From NCBI GenBank assembly GCA_032718475.1, contig JAUCBJ010000290.1:1-51425 (forward strand): a stretch of DNA of 51,425 bases, read 5' to 3'. A program made the position numbers and the translations under genes. Source of the DNA: Nemertoderma westbladi (taxonomy: Eukaryota > Xenacoelomorpha > Nemertodermatida > Nemertodermatidae). Of this stretch, positions 24,779 through 35,282 are shown piece by piece. The notes below the pieces were generated by a model. That model did not search any database. It was not told the origin of the DNA and saw only the letters and a program-made list of their open reading frames with translations. Positions within the stretch are counted from its first letter, which is position 1. Every line of letters begins with the position of its first letter.

Positions 24779-26035
24779 ATGGTTGTTGGAGCCGTAGCAT
24801 CTACTTTGCCAAAGGGTGGAGTAGGTACTCGTTGGGACAAAAAGGTTCTCTATATGATGGACCAGCAACAAAGAGACCCTACCATGGCTGATCTCATGTC
24901 ATTCTTAAATGGAGAAGTAAGATTACAGCTCCTAAAGCAGTCCAGAGAGAAGACACTGGAAAGTAAGGTAAGTGAAAAACCCAATACTAGGAGAAAGGTA
25001 ACACCAGTGTGTTATACGGACGAGGGCGAAAGCCAAACCTCCTACGAGGAAAACAGCGGTAAGGACACTGAAAGATCTTATTATGTCAATAAAACAAGGA
25101 AAGACGTAAGTAAATCTAAGTCTCGAACCAGTGACAGGAGAGAACAGGTAACAACTCCTCCTACGTCTCCTAAGAGAATTCATGGAAGAAAGCCCGAGGA
25201 AAGAACAAGTGTGCACAACACAACACAGGTTAAAGTAAGTAACATCAAACCCAAATGTGTATTGCGCGACGGGCCACATCGCTTGAGTGGGTGTGATGAA
25301 TTGTTGAAGAAATCCCTGAAGGATAGACGTGATGTCATGTGGGATAAGCGGTTGTGTTATAATTGCCTCAGACGAGGACATCAACGACGGACCTGTTACT
25401 CAGACGCGAAGTGTGCTAAGTGCGGCGCGAAACATCACATCTTGCTGCACACCGAATTTGACAGAACCCGCACGAGTCAGGTAAGTGAGCCCAAACTACA
25501 TGTCCAATTCATTGATGTGAACGACACTGACCACAGTTCGGAGATGGAAAGATTCTACACGGACGAATTCTCCGACGAAAATGAATCCTGTTACATGATC
25601 AACACCGCTGTGTATCGAGGACTTACGTACAAGACTGAAACAGACTATGAAGATCCTCGGCTGACTATTCCGGATCGACAGCCATCTTGGAAAGTGCCAA
25701 CTTCCTCTGTTGGTATCCGAGAATTCCCTGTGGTGCAACTGAGAGTCCATGGGCTAGGGAAGAGCCTGATAGTAAACGCCCTCCTTTATTCCGGCAGCAC
25801 AGGCACCTTCATTGACAAAGAACTAGCCGAAGACATCTTTGCTGGACAACCCAAGTTCTGAACTAAGTTGAACCTTTCCGGAATTATGCAGGTTTGGAAA
25901 TCCACAGTAGCCACAGATTACTACGTGGGTGCGTTGTCCACTCCCCAGGATGAACTAGGAGAACATAGTGTAAGGTCGGTCAAAATGGTGGCTATAAAGA
26001 ACTTTGCTACTAGCCAAGTGGAGGCTTACAACTGG
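24779..26035 (+). pseudogene. Outer element gag C-terminus, zinc knuckles and protease start
   Basis: Starts in the C-terminal part of the DUF1759 gag domain (LPKGGVGTRWDKKV, PTMADLMSFLNGEV). Then comes the standard BEL/Pao block GPHRLSGCDELL...RLCYNCLRRGHQRRTC (CX2CX4HX4C) and CAKCGAKHHILLH. The DUF1758 aspartic protease follows, but its catalytic D-S-G reads Y-S-G (YSGSTGTF), so it would be inactive. An in-frame TGA is at 25859-25861, and the frame then remains open to the insertion at 26035. The inner element entered inside the protease coding region. Confidence 0.85.
26031..26035 (+). other. Target site duplication, left copy (ACTGG)
   Basis: Five bases directly before the left LTR, identical to 40288-40292. 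A duplication of 4-6 bp is normal for BEL/Pao integration. Confidence 0.93.
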
Positions 26036-26547
26036 TGTTAGCTTATTCAATCCCGCTAACACCCCATAAAGTTATAAGCCGATAAGCAATATTGGGAGCC
26101 ACGAGATTGGATAATTAACCAACTCGTGCCATCCCAATAGGAGTGGGAAGGAAGCACACAATAGAGGGTCAGGGGCCAAACCCCTAACCCAGAGAGAATA
26201 GGTGGAGTGAATGGGAGCACTCCAAGGGGCGCCAACAAGGGTATCAACCAATCAGAGGGGGGAAAGGCATCGATTAGGTAGAGTAACAAGCAGTAATAAT
26301 ACCAATTCAGTTATCTCAGTGCAATACCGGTGCTAGTTTAGGTTATTACATAGTTTTAGATAGGGAAGGACCGGGACTTTAGTTACCGTATCCCGCCTTC
26401 CATATACGACAATACTATATCTATATCTATATCCACATATCATATTATATACGACAAACAACATCAGAACTCATTCACTCTTTATACACGGCGGGGACGC
26501 GTGAACTAAAACCGGATAAACCGGGATCCCTCTTGGATCCCGTCACA
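26036..26547 (+). repeat. Inner element 5' LTR (512 bp)
   Basis: Starts TGTTAGCTTATTC and ends CCCGTCACA. Contains TATA-like stretches (about 26413-26450 and TTTATACA near 26482) that could drive transcription. Compared with the 3' LTR it lacks 26 bp after AGAGTAACAAG and differs at two bases. Confidence 0.95.
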
Positions 26548-26615
26548 GTAACTAAATCAGCTGCCGCCCTAGATAAACTCAATAACCACTAGCCACCGAA
26601 ATCTGCAGAAGAGAG
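26548..26615 (+). other. Inner element leader without a canonical tRNA primer site
   Basis: The 68 bases between LTR and gag start begin GTAACTAAATCAGC. No TGG (complement of the tRNA CCA end) occurs anywhere in it, so a standard primer binding site is absent. Confidence 0.7.
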
Positions 26616-29057
26616 ATGAGTCGGTCAGGTGACACGACACCGACGCGGACCCCGGACGAAGAGCTAACGATCCGCGAGGCCGCAACCAGGCGATACAGGC
26701 CCACAACGCCGGACCCATCGGTAACGGGTCATCCGGCAGTTCAGGACGAGGGGGGCCTGGAACCCGAGGTCGAACCGAGAGAAAGAGAGAGCGAGACGGA
26801 GGGAGACGGAGACGAGTCGACACGGGACGGGGGTCGACGCACCGGTGTCGCCGGCCAGCCACAGGCCGAGGGCGACGAGCGGCCCGCCGAAACGGCGACG
26901 GTGGGGCCGACGGTGCGGCCCCGGACGCAGAGAGACGAAGGAGATATCGGTACCGATGTCGCCGGCCAGCCACAGGCCGAGGGCGACGGACGGCCCGCCG
27001 GAACGGCGACGGTGGGGCCGCCGGTACGACGTCGGACCCGGAGAGACGGAAGAAAGATCGGCGACGAGGACGTCGGGGTTTCTGATCGACTCCGACGGGC
27101 CTACAACGCGACCCAAAGACTACTAAAGGACGCTAAGAAGGAAGGGGCGAAGATAGACGAGGTGAGACTGAGGAAACGACTAGGTGAGTCGGATATACAC
27201 TTTAATTACCTAATGCGTTTTGGGCAGAGAGAACTAGCCGAGGAGAGAGCAAAAGGGGTTGCCAGCGAACTGTTTGAACTATGGGAATGTGGGAGTATGG
27301 AACCTAGCGTAGCGTCAGTGTACATAGGGCCATACTTGGTCGATGCCCGGGGAGTAAAATTAGTGGGTTAGAACAGACCTGAGGAGGGCGAATCCGAGGC
27401 TGACCCCGCGGATTCGGTCTCGTCGGTCGGAGGGAGTTCCGGGAGGAGGGGGAAAGCTAGTAGATCGGGAAGGCGGAGGGAATCCTCCACAACCGATAAG
27501 TCTGCTACATCCTCCGCGAAAGAAAGACGGGTGAGAGAGATAGACGCTAGGTACCGTCTCAATCCAGCAGTGCAAGGTAATAGAGAAGTAGGTAGACGGT
27601 TAGAGGAAGGGAGAGTGCTGCTGGAGAGGGAAATGGCATCGATTGGAGAGATAAGAGAGAGGGCCGAAAGGGCCGTGAGGAGCCTTAGGGAGTATGATGA
27701 AATAGAGTTGAAGGAACAAGAAGAGCGTGTGGCGAGAGAGAAAAGCGATCGCGAGAAGCGTGAAGCGAAGGAGGAAAGTGAACGCGAGAAGCGTGAAGCG
27801 AAGGAGGAAAGTGAACGCAGAGAGCGTGAAGCGAGGGAGGAGAGTGAGCGTAGAGCGCGTGAGGCGAGGCGAAGGGAGGGGATTAGGAGAGAGATGGAAT
27901 TGGCCAAGCAGACCGAACGGGAGGCTATGGATAAAATAGCAAAAGTGGAGCGTGAGCGAAGAGAATTGGAGAAACAGCGAGACAAACTCGTAGAGTATGA
28001 AGCTGTACACGCGCGTGAGGTGGAACTGGCGCAGTTGGGGGAGTCTGAGAGTGAGGCTGGCTCGAGTATTTTTGAGGAGCCGGGGGCCGTGGATACATTT
28101 ATTAATACCCCACTTACAGGGACCGCACGACAGACCCAAAACTGGTGTGACCGTACGGGCGGGGGGGGGGGGGGGGGGGGTAATAATGATAATGGTACAG
28201 TAGACGTGGTTAATATTAATAGTACCGTATGGGACAATTCTAATCAAACCTTTATTGCAGGAAATACTTTACCTAGTGGTAGTAATTTAAATTTAAATCA
28301 GAACATTCCTAATATTAATGTAGAAAATAATTCTAATATTAATGTAGCTACGCAAAATAATCCAATTAATCAAAGTAATAACCCAAATTCGAACTTACAA
28401 AATAATTTAAGTAATGCAATAACACAAAATAATCCAAATAACTTAAATAATTCAGCGAGCCCGAATTTACAAAATAATTCAGATAGTGTAGTCGCGCAAG
28501 ATAATTCAAATGATTTTATTTCGAACGAACAAATTAATTCCGTTTCCAATACGGGTGCTATTAATGTAAACACGTCGGGCGTGTATGGCCAGACAGACGA
28601 GGGCCTGGTAGGCCACGTAGTTGGTAGGCAGGAAATAGCTGGGTTAGGTAGACCCGGCGAGGGCCTGGTAGGCCACGTAGTTGGTAGGCAGGAAATAGCT
28701 GGGTTAGGTAGACCCGGCGAGGGCCTGGTAGGCCACGTAGTTGGTAGGCAGGAAATAGCTGGGTTAGGTAGACCCGGCGAGGGCCTGGTAGGCCACGTAG
28801 TTGGTAGGCAGGGAGTAGCTGGGTTAGGTAGACCCAGCGAGGGCCTGGTAGGCCACATAGTTGGTAGGCAGGGAGTAGAGGGCCTGGTAGGCCACGCAAT
28901 AGCAGAGGGAGAGGCGGGGGTAAATAGACCCGACCGCGGTAGGGTTGATGTGTCGATTGGAGAGGGATATAGTAGCGGGGTGAGGAGTAGCGAGGTTAGA
29001 TGTGGCGAGTGGGGGGGGGGGGGGGGGGGCTACGAGAACCCCACAACAGCGAGTTAG
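26616..29057 (+). CDS. Inner element Gag, part 1 (one in-frame UAG)
   Basis: One reading frame from ATG 26616 to 29057, interrupted only by TAG at 27369-27371. Residues ~1-150 are disordered, with a 37-residue tandem duplication (111-bp period, GVAGQPQAEGD...). Then come a helical region (DRLRRAYNATQRLLKDAK), a long charged coiled coil with EKREAKEESER repeats (27720-27870), a 20-G tract read as poly-Gly (28161-28180), an Asn-rich AT-rich stretch (28200-28560) and a 20-residue repeat (28601-28905). The frame ends just past a 19-G tract, and the next frame continues the protein in the -1 phase. This N-terminal region is far longer than in usual BEL gag; I recognise no capsid fold in it. TAG could be read through or be a mutation. 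Confidence 0.75.
28601..28905 (+). repeat. 60-bp in-frame tandem repeat in gag
   Basis: Four full copies (starts 28601, 28661, 28721, 28781), one truncated (28841) and a partial copy (about 28879). Each encodes GLVGHVVGRQEIAGLGRPGE with few changes. The length is a multiple of three, so the repeat expands without breaking the frame, unlike the G tracts. Confidence 0.95.
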
Positions 29058-29992
29058 CGGCGAAAGGGGGGGGGGCAGAGAGTGTCCCACAGCCGTCAGC
29101 GGATAATGCGCGGGCCGAAATAGGTAAACCGCAACAACCGGCGACGGAAAGCAATAGGGGGATTGCGAGTATCCCCAGCGGCGTGCGACCGAGCAGAGAG
29201 AGACAGGTTGACGTCGTAAGAGGGCGGACGAAGCGTCGAGCCCGATCAGAAGAGGGAAGAAGAACAGTGGGGTTTAACCGGGAGGTCGACGAGAGATCTC
29301 ACGAGCGGGAACACTCCACTGAAAGGAGAAGAAGAGAAGACAGTAGTAGAGGTATCGCCGCGAATGATAGAAGAGCGAGGACGGATAGCGAGCCGTCGGT
29401 AGTTGAGATGAGAACGGAGAGTCAGTGGGGTCGGACTCCGGGAGATTGCCGTCGCCCCGGAGAGATGCGACCTGGCGAGGCGCACTACGCGCCGATGGAG
29501 GGGTACGCGATGTACCGGTACGAAGACGAGAACAGTAGAGGGGGGGGTCGAAGAGAAACTTTCCGACGGAATACACCTATCGATCGAGAATACGGTAGCC
29601 GCGGGGAGGATTATTCGAGAAGAATAAACTTCGATCCCGAGCGACACATGCAGACTGTAGGACGTACTGTAGGCCTTACTGCACATACCATAGGCCATAC
29701 TGAGAGAGGCAATGTAGGCGATAGGATAGCGTGGACAACGGGATTAAACCCGGAAGTCGCGGAATACATACCGGCGAGTAGGCCAGAAGCTGATAGGCCT
29801 ATACCGGTACCAGTACAGCAGTATGACTACAGCATGCAGGGACATAACATATACCCAGGGGAGGGGGGAATTATTGCGGATAGGTGTATGGGCCCCAACA
29901 TATTAACATCAACCCCAGTACCAAACATACCGGTGGGGGGGGGGGACAGGGTGACATTCCCCCATCACAATATCAACAATATACCCCGATAG
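29000..29992 (+). CDS. Inner element Gag, part 2 (Arg-rich, -1 frame)
   Basis: Open frame overlapping part 1 over the 19-G tract (29011-29029) and part 3 over the 11-G tract (29935-29945). It is rich in Arg, Glu, Ser and Gly, with RRRRED/SRGRR-type clusters suited to RNA binding, and then a Pro/Tyr-rich end (PIPVPVQQYDY). A third G run (29066-29075) lies inside it. No named domain. It probably has no independent start but is reached from part 1 by slippage, or the tract length differs in active copies. Confidence 0.65.
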   Translation: MWRVGGGGGGLREPHNSELAAKGGGAESVPQPSADNARAEIGKPQQPATESNRGIASIPSGVRPSRERQVDVVRGRTKRRARSEEGRRTVGFNREVDERSHEREHSTERRRREDSSRGIAANDRRARTDSEPSVVEMRTESQWGRTPGDCRRPGEMRPGEAHYAPMEGYAMYRYEDENSRGGGRRETFRRNTPIDREYGSRGEDYSRRINFDPERHMQTVGRTVGLTAHTIGHTERGNVGDRIAWTTGLNPEVAEYIPASRPEADRPIPVPVQQYDYSMQGHNIYPGEGGIIADRCMGPNILTSTPVPNIPVGGGDRVTFPHHNINNIPR

Positions 29993-32900
29993 GGGCAAGA
30001 ACAACGAGACCCTTGGATGAGAATAGGTCGTGTGATACAGACATATGGAGGGGGCCGCTACCCCCGATGACATACCCAAGTCAGAGAAAGTCAAGAAATA
30101 GGATGGACGGAACGCACCAGACAGGAGAAACTATGCACCACCCATCGAATCCATTGGAAGCGCAGGCGATGGGGATGGCCACGTTGATCGATGCGTTGAA
30201 AACGAGGATCGAGTTACCACCCGTGGAACCATTCAAATTCGATGGGAGCAGGCCGGAAGAATATCTACAGTTTCAGCGCATGTATAGTAACGAAATACTA
30301 ACAAAGAACTTGACGCAGGCGGAGTGCCTAAAGTATCTGCAAGTGTACACGGGAGGCCCAGCATACGACATCGTGAGGCAATATCAAGGAATAGAGGGCG
30401 GCTTCACGACAGCATGGCGGGCACTGGATAGGGAATACGGGCACCCGGCCAAGATCATCAGGCAGACGCTGAGAGGCATAACATCGGGTGGCCTACAGGA
30501 TAATCCCGTTAGCATTAAGACGTTCGCTAACAAAGTCGAAAAGGCGCTAATCGTGCTGAAGACGCTAGACGCGCCGTACGAGCTCAATGCGTCCAACAAC
30601 ATCACCACGATAGCGCAGGCACTACCAAACTGGCTGCGCAACAAGTGGAGGAAAATCGCCTTCTCCACTCGAGATAAGAAGGGTGCGGAACCGGGTTTAG
30701 AAGAAATGTCAAATTTCTTAAACTACGAGGCTGAACTAATAACTGACCCAGTCTATAGCGAAGACAGCCTGGGAAAGGGACCGAAGACAGATTACCATAG
30801 ACCGAAGCCAGAGCACAATACATCAAACGCATTACCGAGGCTCAGGCAATCATTGCCATATGCAGCGATGCAGGGGACTGCAAGTCCACAGCTAGCCGAA
30901 GATGAGACAACACCATGGAACGGACAGGGGAACAATAACAGCACGAATAAACATAACCCCAGTACGTCCAGTAGGCTGAATCCAAACAATAAGAATAGTA
31001 GGGACTTTAGTACGAACGCAACTGCGATACGCAATGCGCTGTATAAAGAGGGCTACGACCCAAAGAGCAAATGCCAGCTACACGCAAATGCGCTTCATCA
31101 AACCATGAACTGCAGGTACTGGCAGGCGCTACCTAGGCAAGATCAGATAGATTATGCGTTGAGCAATAATATCTGCTCGCGATGTGTAATGAGTGGACAT
31201 AGAGCAAGGGAGTGCAAGGAGAAGCCGATAAAATTTGGTCAGAGAAGAGGCCAAACGATGGCGACGAGCACAGTAGGAGCGAAGAAGAGAGGAACGGTGC
31301 TACTTGGAGTAGTACCGTTGAGAGTGATTGGGGAAGGCAATCGATCAGTAACAACGCTAATGCTGGTTGATAGTGGAGCTGCCTTCACATTAGTCGAGGA
31401 ATGGGTGGCCGAAGAGATAGGATTGAGAACGAGGCCAAGCAGAATGGCGGTAACAACCATCTCTAGCAAAGATGAGATCCTGGAGATGAGAACAGGACGG
31501 TGCGCAATTGCAGCAGTGGCACCAGGATGCGACTATGGGGCAACCATCGACCCCATCCAAGTGATAGAGTCAATTAATATCAATGCCAGGCGGCCAACCA
31601 ACATCGAGGTCGAGCAGTATAAGTTCCTGGACGACATTGACTTCTCAATCCCAGACGTGGACGTTAGGAAGGTATCCATCATAGTAGGTATGGACTGCCC
31701 AACGGCCCACGAAAGAATGCAAACGGTCTTCGGCGAAGACAAGCAGAGTGACCCGGTGGCCATATTAACACCATTCGGGTGGACGCTGAGTGGTCCAATC
31801 AAGAGCAAGATACCATTTAGGATGTCGGAGACATCAGGATGCATGTTCGCGGGAACAATGCAGGAAATGGGTGACGAGGGAGCAGAGGAGCAGCTCAAAA
31901 GACTGCTCAGACAAGATTTCGAGGGACTAAAAGAAACCGGGGTCGGGACCTCGGTAGAAGACAAGCAGGCTTTACAAAGCGTGGAGGAATCGATGACATG
32001 CAATGAGGGGCGGTATACTATAGGAATGGTATGGAAACTACCGAAGATACCGTTGCCCGACAATAGGGGGATGGTACTCACGAGACTCCGCAAGCTGAAA
32101 CAAACACTAAAACGGAGCCCCGAGAAGAATGAGTACATCCACAGGATGATTAAGAAGTACGTCGAGAAAGGATGGGCCGTGGAGTTACCGGTCGACGAGC
32201 CGAACACGGATAGAACATATTACCTGCCACTGCACGTGGCTTTAGATCCAAAGAAAGGTAAACTAAGGATGGTAGTCGACGCATCGGCAAAGACCGATGG
32301 AAAGTGCTTAAACGACTACCTGTTAGAAGGCCCAAACATATACAATTCGGGCATAGAGGTGTTACTTAGATTTAGAAATGGGAAACACGCCTTCACGTGT
32401 GACATAGAAGGCATGTTCAACCAAGTCCGTGTAACGGAAGAAGATAGCGACAGTCAACGCTTCTTATGGTATAACGGCGAGGAAGAACCGTCGATAATAC
32501 CGGCATATAAGATGGTGGTACAGAACATGGGGGCCAAGTTGTCTTCATTTACGACGACTATGGCAGTGAGAGACACAGTAAAGGGGAAGGAAGATAGATA
32601 CAGCAGTAGGGCCGTCGATATGATTCGACGCGGCTTCTACGTAGACGACGGAATGGAGTCTGGAAATACGGTTAAGGAGATACTGGATACAGGGCGCGAG
32701 GTTCGCGACTTCCTAAAGGGATCCGGCTTTAACCTGACCAAATTCCAATCCAGTTCGGAAGAATTTATCAAAGCCATAGAGGACAGGAAACCAGAATCGA
32801 CCATGGATAATCCCACAACAGCCAAAGGGCAGGACATGGCGATAAAGAGAACAGAATCTCAACAGAAGGCATTGGGAATCGTGTGGAACAGGGAGACAGA

Positions 32901-34545
32901 CGAACTGAAGTATCAGCTGAGCCAGGAGGGCGCAGACATCCACACGAAAAGGGGCTATGTATCGTATATAGCAAGGATATACGATCCCCTAGGCCTAGCA
33001 TCCCCATTATTAGTCACGGGGAAACAGATACTCAAGAGAGTATACAAACTGAAGGATGAGTGGGACGTAGAGGTACCAGAGGAAATCAAGAAACAGTGGA
33101 GCAAGTGGACAGGAAACTTGGAGAAGATGGGAACATACAACATGCCACGGGTGTATTTCCCGGATGGAAACATGACGAATCTGGACCTGCACATGTTCTC
33201 CGACGCATCGTTGGAAGCGTACAGAGCGGCACTCTACTTAGTACAACGAGAGGGGGCTCATAAGCCAAGACTAGCCTTTAGTAAAGCAAAGTCAACGCCA
33301 CCAGATTCAGCATCAGTTCCCAAGTTAGAATTGACAGCTGCGAGACTAGGAGTAAGAGCCACAGCCTACCTAGTGGATACTATTCCCAACATAGTGGAGA
33401 CACACTACTGGACGGACTCCATGGTAGTGCTTGGTTGGCTACATAACGAAAGGACGAGATACCCGATATTCGTCGCGAATAGAGTGGACGAAATAAGGGC
33501 GAGCACAGAACTGGAAAGGTGGCACTACTGCCCAACAGACGAGAACCCAGCGGACTTGCTGTCGAGGGGCGTGGAACGCCACACTTTCCTGAAGAAGGAA
33601 GTATTGTGGCAACATGGGCCACAATTTCTGAGCGATAGGGAGGCCTGGCCGCCGATGAGGAAGGTGGACCCGGGCTCGGAAGTAGTATCAGAAGGAGAAG
33701 AGGGAGATTCAGAGGGAGAAGAGATATACTCCCAGATGGTGAGGGAGATTAGGGACGTGCAACCAGGACGGGAACTGTGCGATAACCCGACGGATAAACT
33801 CCTCAGCTACAGTTCTAGTTGGTATAAGACCAAGAAACTAGTGGCGTACTGGAGAGCCTTCGGGAATTTCCTTGCGGGAGTCGGCAAGGACAAGAAGATC
33901 AGGACAACCATAGATCTGGAAGGAGCGGCCAAGGCAGTGATCCGCTATGAACAACGGAAGAACTACGGTAACCAACAGCACCTCCGACGGGACAGCGAGC
34001 TGATTACGCTGTCGCCACAACTCAATGACGACGGGATTCTAGTAATGAATTCTAGGGTGGGATACAACAACAGCATAGTCGTACCACCGAAACCCATCAT
34101 CATTCCTACAGGATCGCCAATAGTCCACCAGATCATATGGGACTCCCACAAATCGATATTACATGGGGGCACCAACCGAACCCTCACAGAGATAAGGAGG
34201 ACCTATTGGGTCAAACAACTGAGGAAGAAGGTAAAAGCGGTAGTGGGGCAGTGCCAGACCTGCCGACGAGCGAAGAAGGAGCGAGCCGTACAGGAGATGG
34301 CGCCACTACCGGCGAATAGGGTAAGACAGCACGACCCGCCATTTACGCATTGCGGTGTGGACATGTTCGGGCCGATAAAGATCAAAGTGATGCGACGCAC
34401 GGAGAAACGCTACGGCATTATCTTCGTATGCAACAATACGCGGGCGGTAGGGATAGAACTCGCCCAAGATGCAACCGCATCAGCGTTCATTAACGCCTTA
34501 GAAAGGTTTAGGGACCGCAAAGGTGGGACGATCGCAGTGATATAG
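29884..34545 (+). CDS. Inner element Gag C-terminus and Pol (protease, RT, RNase H, integrase N-half)
   Basis: 1553 codons from 29884. DUF1759 gag domain at about residues 115-300 (PPVEPFKFDGSRPEEYLQFQ). CCHC knuckle ICSRCVMSGHRAREC at ~430-444. DUF1758 protease with DSGAAFTL at ~495. RT from ~780, with the first catalytic Asp in FTCDIEGMF (~841) and YVDD at 919-922. A17 region (YDPLGLASPLLV) near 1035. RNase H with SDAS at ~1107. H2C2 zinc finger H1422, H1427, C1457, C1460. The first integrase Asp in GVDMFGPI is residue 1493. The frame stops at 34543-34545 inside the integrase core; the second Asp and the Glu are in the next frame. The upstream edge overlaps part 2 of Gag at the 11-G tract. 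All visible catalytic residues up to the stop are intact. Confidence 0.93.
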   Translation: MYGPQHININPSTKHTGGGGGQGDIPPSQYQQYTPIGARTTRPLDENRSCDTDIWRGPLPPMTYPSQRKSRNRMDGTHQTGETMHHPSNPLEAQAMGMATLIDALKTRIELPPVEPFKFDGSRPEEYLQFQRMYSNEILTKNLTQAECLKYLQVYTGGPAYDIVRQYQGIEGGFTTAWRALDREYGHPAKIIRQTLRGITSGGLQDNPVSIKTFANKVEKALIVLKTLDAPYELNASNNITTIAQALPNWLRNKWRKIAFSTRDKKGAEPGLEEMSNFLNYEAELITDPVYSEDSLGKGPKTDYHRPKPEHNTSNALPRLRQSLPYAAMQGTASPQLAEDETTPWNGQGNNNSTNKHNPSTSSRLNPNNKNSRDFSTNATAIRNALYKEGYDPKSKCQLHANALHQTMNCRYWQALPRQDQIDYALSNNICSRCVMSGHRARECKEKPIKFGQRRGQTMATSTVGAKKRGTVLLGVVPLRVIGEGNRSVTTLMLVDSGAAFTLVEEWVAEEIGLRTRPSRMAVTTISSKDEILEMRTGRCAIAAVAPGCDYGATIDPIQVIESININARRPTNIEVEQYKFLDDIDFSIPDVDVRKVSIIVGMDCPTAHERMQTVFGEDKQSDPVAILTPFGWTLSGPIKSKIPFRMSETSGCMFAGTMQEMGDEGAEEQLKRLLRQDFEGLKETGVGTSVEDKQALQSVEESMTCNEGRYTIGMVWKLPKIPLPDNRGMVLTRLRKLKQTLKRSPEKNEYIHRMIKKYVEKGWAVELPVDEPNTDRTYYLPLHVALDPKKGKLRMVVDASAKTDGKCLNDYLLEGPNIYNSGIEVLLRFRNGKHAFTCDIEGMFNQVRVTEEDSDSQRFLWYNGEEEPSIIPAYKMVVQNMGAKLSSFTTTMAVRDTVKGKEDRYSSRAVDMIRRGFYVDDGMESGNTVKEILDTGREVRDFLKGSGFNLTKFQSSSEEFIKAIEDRKPESTMDNPTTAKGQDMAIKRTESQQKALGIVWNRETDELKYQLSQEGADIHTKRGYVSYIARIYDPLGLASPLLVTGKQILKRVYKLKDEWDVEVPEEIKKQWSKWTGNLEKMGTYNMPRVYFPDGNMTNLDLHMFSDASLEAYRAALYLVQREGAHKPRLAFSKAKSTPPDSASVPKLELTAARLGVRATAYLVDTIPNIVETHYWTDSMVVLGWLHNERTRYPIFVANRVDEIRASTELERWHYCPTDENPADLLSRGVERHTFLKKEVLWQHGPQFLSDREAWPPMRKVDPGSEVVSEGEEGDSEGEEIYSQMVREIRDVQPGRELCDNPTDKLLSYSSSWYKTKKLVAYWRAFGNFLAGVGKDKKIRTTIDLEGAAKAVIRYEQRKNYGNQQHLRRDSELITLSPQLNDDGILVMNSRVGYNNSIVVPPKPIIIPTGSPIVHQIIWDSHKSILHGGTNRTLTEIRRTYWVKQLRKKVKAVVGQCQTCRRAKKERAVQEMAPLPANRVRQHDPPFTHCGVDMFGPIKIKVMRRTEKRYGIIFVCNNTRAVGIELAQDATASAFINALERFRDRKGGTIAVI

Positions 34546-34972
34546 CGACAACGGCACCAACTTTGTGGGCGCAGAGAGTGAGATGGCAGAGGCCTTGGAC
34601 ATCTTAGAGGGAGAAGAAGTCAGGGCAGCCATGAGGAGACGACAAGTAAAGTGGGAGAGAAGGACGCCGTATGCACCACATACACTAGGATGCGTCGAGA
34701 GACTGGTGGGCAGTTCAAAGCGTCTAATGACGAAGCTAATGAACACCCACATGGTCACTGAGGACGTCTTACGTACAGTACTTGCGAAGTGCGAGGGGAT
34801 CATTAATAGCAGACCGCTATATCCGGAGAATGATGACCCTGAGTCACTAGACGTGCTAACGCCTAGCCATTTCCTAATGGAAAGGCCAGCGACCATCGAT
34901 ATGCGGGGTGTAGACCCAGATGACATACACTCCCGCCAAAGTTGGAAAGTCGCTAAAGCAATAAGCGCTTAA
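34544..34972 (+). pseudogene. Inner element integrase C-half, out of frame
   Basis: Continues the integrase core in another frame: SDNGTNFVGAE carries the second catalytic Asp (codon 34547-34549) and LGCVERLVGSSK the Glu (34697-34699). One extra base, or two missing, at about 34540-34544 separates it from the upstream frame. It runs on to TPSHFLMERPATI, typical of BEL integrases, and ends at TAA 34970-34972, where a short GCAATAAG duplication begins. Confidence 0.85.
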
Positions 34973-35000
34973 GTTGCAATAAGCTGCAATAAGCAATAAG

Positions 35001-35282
35001 TATTGGAGGAGGTGGGTCGAGGAATACCTACCCACTCTCCATAAACGAAGCAAGTGGAGGAAGTCAAACAGGGAGTTAAGAGAGGGAGATCTCGTAATCG
35101 TTACGGATGATACTATCATCAACAACCAATGGCGGTTGGCGAGAGTTGTAGGCACCTACTCCGACGAGGACGGAAGAGTCCGATCGGTAGAAGTGCGGAT
35201 AGGTGGAAAGATAGGTGCGAAGGACAGAAAAACCTACAGGAGAGCTGTAGGCAAATGCTGTCTATTAGAAGGGGCACCTTAG
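35001..35282 (+). pseudogene. Inner element integrase C-terminal (DUF5641-like) tail
   Basis: Frame YWRRWVEEYLPTLHKRSKW...GDLVIVTDD...WRLARVVGTYSDEDGRVRSVEV, the usual terminal domain of BEL/Pao integrases, ending at TAG 35280. It is cut off from the preceding part by extra copies of GCAATAAG/GCTGCAATAAG at 34966-35000, which shift the frame and add stops. Confidence 0.8.

Noticed and set aside
26056-26289. Minus-strand ORF shared by both LTRs
   Set aside because: Present only because the LTR is repeated; no domain and no support for antisense coding.
26569-29698. Long minus-strand frames opposite gag
   Set aside because: Shadows of GC-rich, repetitive gag coding sequence.
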